From Chlamydiota bacterium (GTDB lineage Bacteria > Chlamydiota > Chlamydiia > Chlamydiales > Waddliaceae), in contig JAAKFP010000006.1 of the NCBI GenBank assembly GCA_011065005.1, positions 1 through 18,410 on the forward strand: DNA of 18,410 bases. Direction: 5' to 3'. The notes under the pieces were generated by a model. The model was not told where the DNA came from. It ran no database searches and saw only the letters and a list, made by a program, of their open reading frames with translations. Positions 16,401 through 18,410 of the stretch are shown here, piece by piece; the first letter of the stretch is position 1, and each line of letters starts with the position of its first letter. A program made the position numbers and the translations under genes.

Positions 16401-17166
16401 CCCAAATTTCGCACGGCTCACCGGATTGAATGTTCAATAATATCTCATGCGCCTTCCAATCCGCACGATCGATATAATGGCTGTCGTTCGTAGCAACAAG
16501 AGGGATGTTCCGTTCACGTCCCACCTCTAGAAGAACATTATTTATTTTCTCCTGCTTTGTGAGGCTATCCTGATACAATTGATAGAGCCACGACTCCTGG
16601 TAGATACCATCTGCTTGAAGGTCCTCTTCCGACATCTGATGGCGCTGCAATTCAAGGTAATAGTCCTCACCAAACACCTGTTGAAACCAACCGATGAGTT
16701 CTATTAAGCTCTCCTTAGTACCCTCCAAAGCCTCTCGTGATACGCGGCTTCCCATACATCCCGAGAGACAAATCAGCCCCTCGCTATATTGTTCGAGCAC
16801 CTCATGGTCTATTCTAGGATGATAGTAGAACCCTTCCAGGTATCCTATGGAAGTCAGCTTACAGAGATTGTGATACCCCTGTTTGTTCTTCGCCAATAAA
16901 ACGAGATGATGTGCAGTTTTCTCACCACGCTCTTTTTTTTTGTGAAATCGAGACTGTGGAGCGACATAAACCTCGCAGCCGATGATCGGTTTAGCTCCCG
17001 CGCTTTTGCAAGCTTTGAAAAACTCCACCGCCCCAAACATATTTCCGTGGTCCGTGAGAGCTGCCGCTGGCATCTCAAAAGCCGCAGCCCTCTCTGCTAT
17101 ATCCTTCACGGAAGCTGATGCATCAAGAATAGAATACTGAGAATGGACGTGTAAAGGAACCCACAT
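13423..17166 (-). CDS. dnaE: DNA polymerase III subunit alpha (1247 aa)
   Basis: This is the replicative C-family DNA polymerase, acting in the polymerase III holoenzyme with the sliding clamp. An N-terminal PHP domain starts at LHVHSQYS (5-12) and has LTDHGN (37-42), GCEVYVAP (63-70), SGCMGS (135-140) and TNDSHY (227-231). The catalytic core has PVGPGRGSGAGS (415-426) and YPDIDVDI (457-464), where D461 and D463 match E. coli D401 and D403, and KMDFLGLKTL (611-620), where D613 matches D555. A helix-hairpin-helix lies at SGIKGVGEG (882-890), an OB fold at about 1040-1115, a basic Lys/Pro/Ala linker at 1142-1170, and a C-terminal domain at 1170-1247. A clamp-binding-like VMSLF (966-970) lacks the usual leading Gln. 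The length is normal for chlamydial DnaE, and the start matches the family although no clear ribosome binding site precedes it. The transporter gene ends 75 bases upstream on the same strand. Confidence 0.98.
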   Translation of the reverse strand: MWVPLHVHSQYSILDASASVKDIAERAAAFEMPAAALTDHGNMFGAVEFFKACKSAGAKPIIGCEVYVAPQSRFHKKKERGEKTAHHLVLLAKNKQGYHNLCKLTSIGYLEGFYYHPRIDHEVLEQYSEGLICLSGCMGSRVSREALEGTKESLIELIGWFQQVFGEDYYLELQRHQMSEEDLQADGIYQESWLYQLYQDSLTKQEKINNVLLEVGRERNIPLVATNDSHYIDRADWKAHEILLNIQSGEPCEIWEKDSQGNPKFRVPNPKRRVYSSHECYFKSPQQMEALFHDIPEAITTTLEVAEKCQLELDFKTKHYPVYVPPHLEGKKYTNKERKQEAEKYLWKLCEEGIPKRYTPERLEKVREIYPNKDPLDVVKDRLKLEMGVIAPKGMCDYLLIVWDFIYWAKQNDIPVGPGRGSGAGSVVLYLIGVTDIEPLRFNLFFERFINPERLSYPDIDVDICMEQRGKVIQYTLEKYGKDSVAQIITFGTMKAKMVIRDVGRVLSVPLSKVNSIAKLVPDDLNITLQEALKKDRDFRQMYEEDEDAKRIIDIGRKLEGSIRNTGTHAAGMIISGKPLTDLIPVCVAKDSEMPVTQFSMKPVEQVGMLKMDFLGLKTLTAIKICVEAIQATTGEEIDWMNLPLDDSNVFKLLNQGKTLGVFQLESGGMQDLARNLHLDKFEEIIAVGALYRPGPMDMIPSFISRKHGREPIEYDHPWMESILAETYGIMVYQEQVMQIASKLANYTLGEGDVLRKAMGKKDREQMAKQREKFRQGALENGIDEKISMQVFDKMEKFAAYGFNKSHAAAYGYISYVTAYLKANHPKEWMAALMTCDSHDLTKVAKFIRECQSMNIPILPPDVNEAGVSFTATPQGIRFAMSGIKGVGEGVVEAIIHERKQKGPFTSFYDFFKRTDCKKVGKKVIESLVEAGSFDFTGWSRDALRQSVEPMFETAAKEKKEAEVGVMSLFSLTGDTSEKHFSTPPQVKITTTKEEILLKEKELLGFFLTGHPMDRYMELLRRMSCVPLRRVEPMDHDTVFRSAFLVESVAVRFSSKTQRKFAILMISDGIESFELPIWSDLFEEKHALIRENQLLYAVLIVDKSEGATRLSCRWLDDLTKATEAMIQECDRAYDRAKHLVARGGRSKKKFTPKGKTVQKAQAPKPQAPKKLLLSLDADKAKLSDILKLKKIFGEHRGESVVQLDFTLEGQSIAALHIDAPWGVNITSQFQKECQELPAILSCKINTQ

Positions 17167-17195
17167 AATACTATCGAATAATGAGTTGATGAAGT

Positions 17196-17226
17196 GCGAA
17201 TTATGTGTATTGCCGACATTATTCGC
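17196..17226. repeat. Imperfect inverted repeat between uhpC and dnaE
   Basis: GCGAATTATGT (17196-17206) and ACATTATTCGC (17216-17226) are reverse complements except for one T-T position, separated by 9 bases. It covers most of a candidate dnaE promoter, so it may be an operator. As a terminator of the transporter gene it would be weak because no T-run follows on the minus strand. Confidence 0.5.
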
Positions 17227-17228
17227 AA
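17200..17228 (-). promoter_or_regulatory. Candidate dnaE promoter
   Basis: On the minus strand TTGCGA (17228-17223) is followed after 17 bases by CATAAT (17205-17200): 4 of 6 and 5 of 6 matches with ideal spacing. It would start RNA near 17193, about 27 bases before the dnaE ATG. dnaE may alternatively be read through from the transporter gene, and both could apply. Confidence 0.4.
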
Positions 17229-17241
17229 TGAATCTTTCGTC

Positions 17242-18410
17242 TTATGCAACACCGCGGGAGGTGGAAAGAACCTTTTCCGGTTTTTTGACTGGAACAGTTC
17301 TCGTTCTTCTCGTGACATTCCAAAGAGGCACAAGCAAAAATACCGACAACACGCAACAAACTCCCATTCCTAAGAAGTAGCCATCCCATCCGAACGTCTG
17401 TGTCAGCTTCCCGAAAGGATACCCTGCCACAGCTGCGCCCAAATACGCAAAACACCCAACAAAGCCTGTAGCTGTTGCCGCAGCTTTCTTATGCGACAAC
17501 TCCGCAGCAGCAATACCGATCAGCATCTGAGGCCCAAAGATTGCAAAACCCACCATAAACATAACAATTGAATCAAGCACTGCATACCCTGGCGGAATGA
17601 ACCAGAAAGCTGCTAGTGATATAACCATCCCGACAGCAAATAACGCATTCACTGGCCCTCTTCGTGCCTGAAAGAGATAGTCAGAAGACCACCCCGCAAC
17701 GAGGCTACCAAAAAAACCTCCCACCTCGAAAAGAGACACACATCCATTTGCACCTAATTGGGTGTACTGCTTAGACTCCATAAGATACAACGCCGTCCAA
17801 TCGTTAACACCCGTACGAACGATATAAACAAAGAAGTAAGCAATCGCCAAGATCCAAATGTATTTATTTTTGATGACGAAATCGATCAGAATCTGCTTTG
17901 TCGACAACTCCTGTTCCTGCCCTTCAAAGTTCTTATGTGCGTCAACATGATCATCCCGAAACTTTTCTATCGCAGGTAATCCCAAAGATTGGGGAGTGTC
18001 CCGCAGGCGATTGATCAGGAAAAAACCTCCAAAAATACACAAAACCCCAGGAACATACATAGCAACACGCCAGCCAAAGGAATATAAGCACGCCCCAACA
18101 ATCCAAGGAATGATAAATGCCCCAACATTGTGAGAGACATTCCACGTTGCCCACCAAGACCCCCTTTCAGAATGGGAATACCAGTGTGTAAGAAATCGTG
18201 CACATGGCGGCCATCCAAATCCTTGGAACCACCCATTCAATCCCCAGAAAACAGCAAAAAAGAGCAGCGAGGAAGACATTCCAAAGAAAATATTTAACAC
18301 TCCTGTCATCATCAACCCGACAGCCATAAAATAGCGAGGATTGGATTTGTCGGATATCATCCCACTAACAAATTTACTCAGACCATAAGAAATGGAAAGA
18401 ATACTCGCTA
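17242..18410 (-). CDS. uhpC: UhpC-type hexose-phosphate transporter, major facilitator family, N-terminus missing
   Basis: The frame is open from the right edge to a stop at 17244-17242, giving 388 visible residues; the first ATG at 18360 is internal because 16 in-frame codons precede it. It belongs to the organophosphate:phosphate antiporter group with UhpC, UhpT and GlpT. The visible start SYGLSKFVSGMISDKSNPRY and the following FQGFGWPPCARFLTHWYS, ERGSWW and WNVSHNVGAFIIP are closest, from memory, to UhpC. About ten hydrophobic segments are visible of the usual twelve, with a polar central loop after DTPQSLGLP. In E. coli UhpC is a sugar-phosphate sensor, but the chlamydial UhpC protein has been shown to transport glucose-6-phosphate in exchange for phosphate, so uptake of host sugar phosphate is the likely role. 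The tail ends in Lys/Arg-rich residues. It may be co-transcribed with dnaE. Confidence 0.93.
   Translation of the reverse strand, partial: ASILSISYGLSKFVSGMISDKSNPRYFMAVGLMMTGVLNIFFGMSSSLLFFAVFWGLNGWFQGFGWPPCARFLTHWYSHSERGSWWATWNVSHNVGAFIIPWIVGACLYSFGWRVAMYVPGVLCIFGGFFLINRLRDTPQSLGLPAIEKFRDDHVDAHKNFEGQEQELSTKQILIDFVIKNKYIWILAIAYFFVYIVRTGVNDWTALYLMESKQYTQLGANGCVSLFEVGGFFGSLVAGWSSDYLFQARRGPVNALFAVGMVISLAAFWFIPPGYAVLDSIVMFMVGFAIFGPQMLIGIAAAELSHKKAAATATGFVGCFAYLGAAVAGYPFGKLTQTFGWDGYFLGMGVCCVLSVFLLVPLWNVTRRTRTVPVKKPEKVLSTSRGVA

Noticed and set aside
1..18410. tRNA, rRNA, CRISPR array, transposase or integrase genes
   Set aside because: I looked on both strands and found no cloverleaf pattern, no spaced identical repeats and no recognisable recombinase motifs.

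Overview
The window looks like chromosomal DNA from a chlamydia-like bacterium (order Chlamydiales, probably an environmental lineage living in amoebae or other eukaryotic hosts). The right third holds a UhpC-type hexose-phosphate transporter followed on the same strand by dnaE. From memory, this is also the gene order in Chlamydia trachomatis (uhpC next to dnaE), and both proteins look chlamydial. I cannot name the genus.

Layout. 1-208: the start of an unrecognised gene on the minus strand, running off the left edge. 209-650: an AT-rich divergent intergenic region with a large imperfect palindrome (311-423), a candidate minus-strand promoter, and a near-perfect sigma70-type promoter (TTGACA-N18-TATAAT) plus ribosome binding site for the rightward operon. 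651-13249: a two-gene rightward operon with an ATGA overlap. The first gene encodes a 907-residue protein with a kinase-like N-terminal domain and a GT28/MGDG-synthase-like glycosyltransferase domain. The second encodes a 3292-residue helicase-like giant of the DUF3638/DUF3645 type, best known from fungi, plants and oomycetes. 13250-13422: a convergent intergenic region with overlapping hairpins and a dnaE terminator whose loop is almost pure pyrimidine. 13423-17166: dnaE (minus). 17167-17241: a short gap with a possible dnaE promoter inside an inverted repeat. 17242-18410: a uhpC-like transporter (minus), cut at the right edge before its N-terminus.

The 12.6 kb operon stands out. It is clearly richer in G+C than its neighbours (hand-counted 60-base lines give 35, 39 and 38 G+C inside it, against 27 and 27 in dnaE and the transporter). 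It has its own strong promoter and is flanked on both sides by pieces of one short repeat family (CTCTGTG...GGTGGTAA and ACCACAGAG). It therefore reads as an accessory, probably acquired module placed beside a conserved housekeeping pair. The coupled production of a kinase-like/glycosyltransferase fusion and a giant eukaryote-like ATPase is the best candidate for an undescribed system here. Its biochemical role cannot be derived from sequence alone. The dnaE-uhpC pair is ordinary: replication polymerase and uptake of host sugar phosphate.
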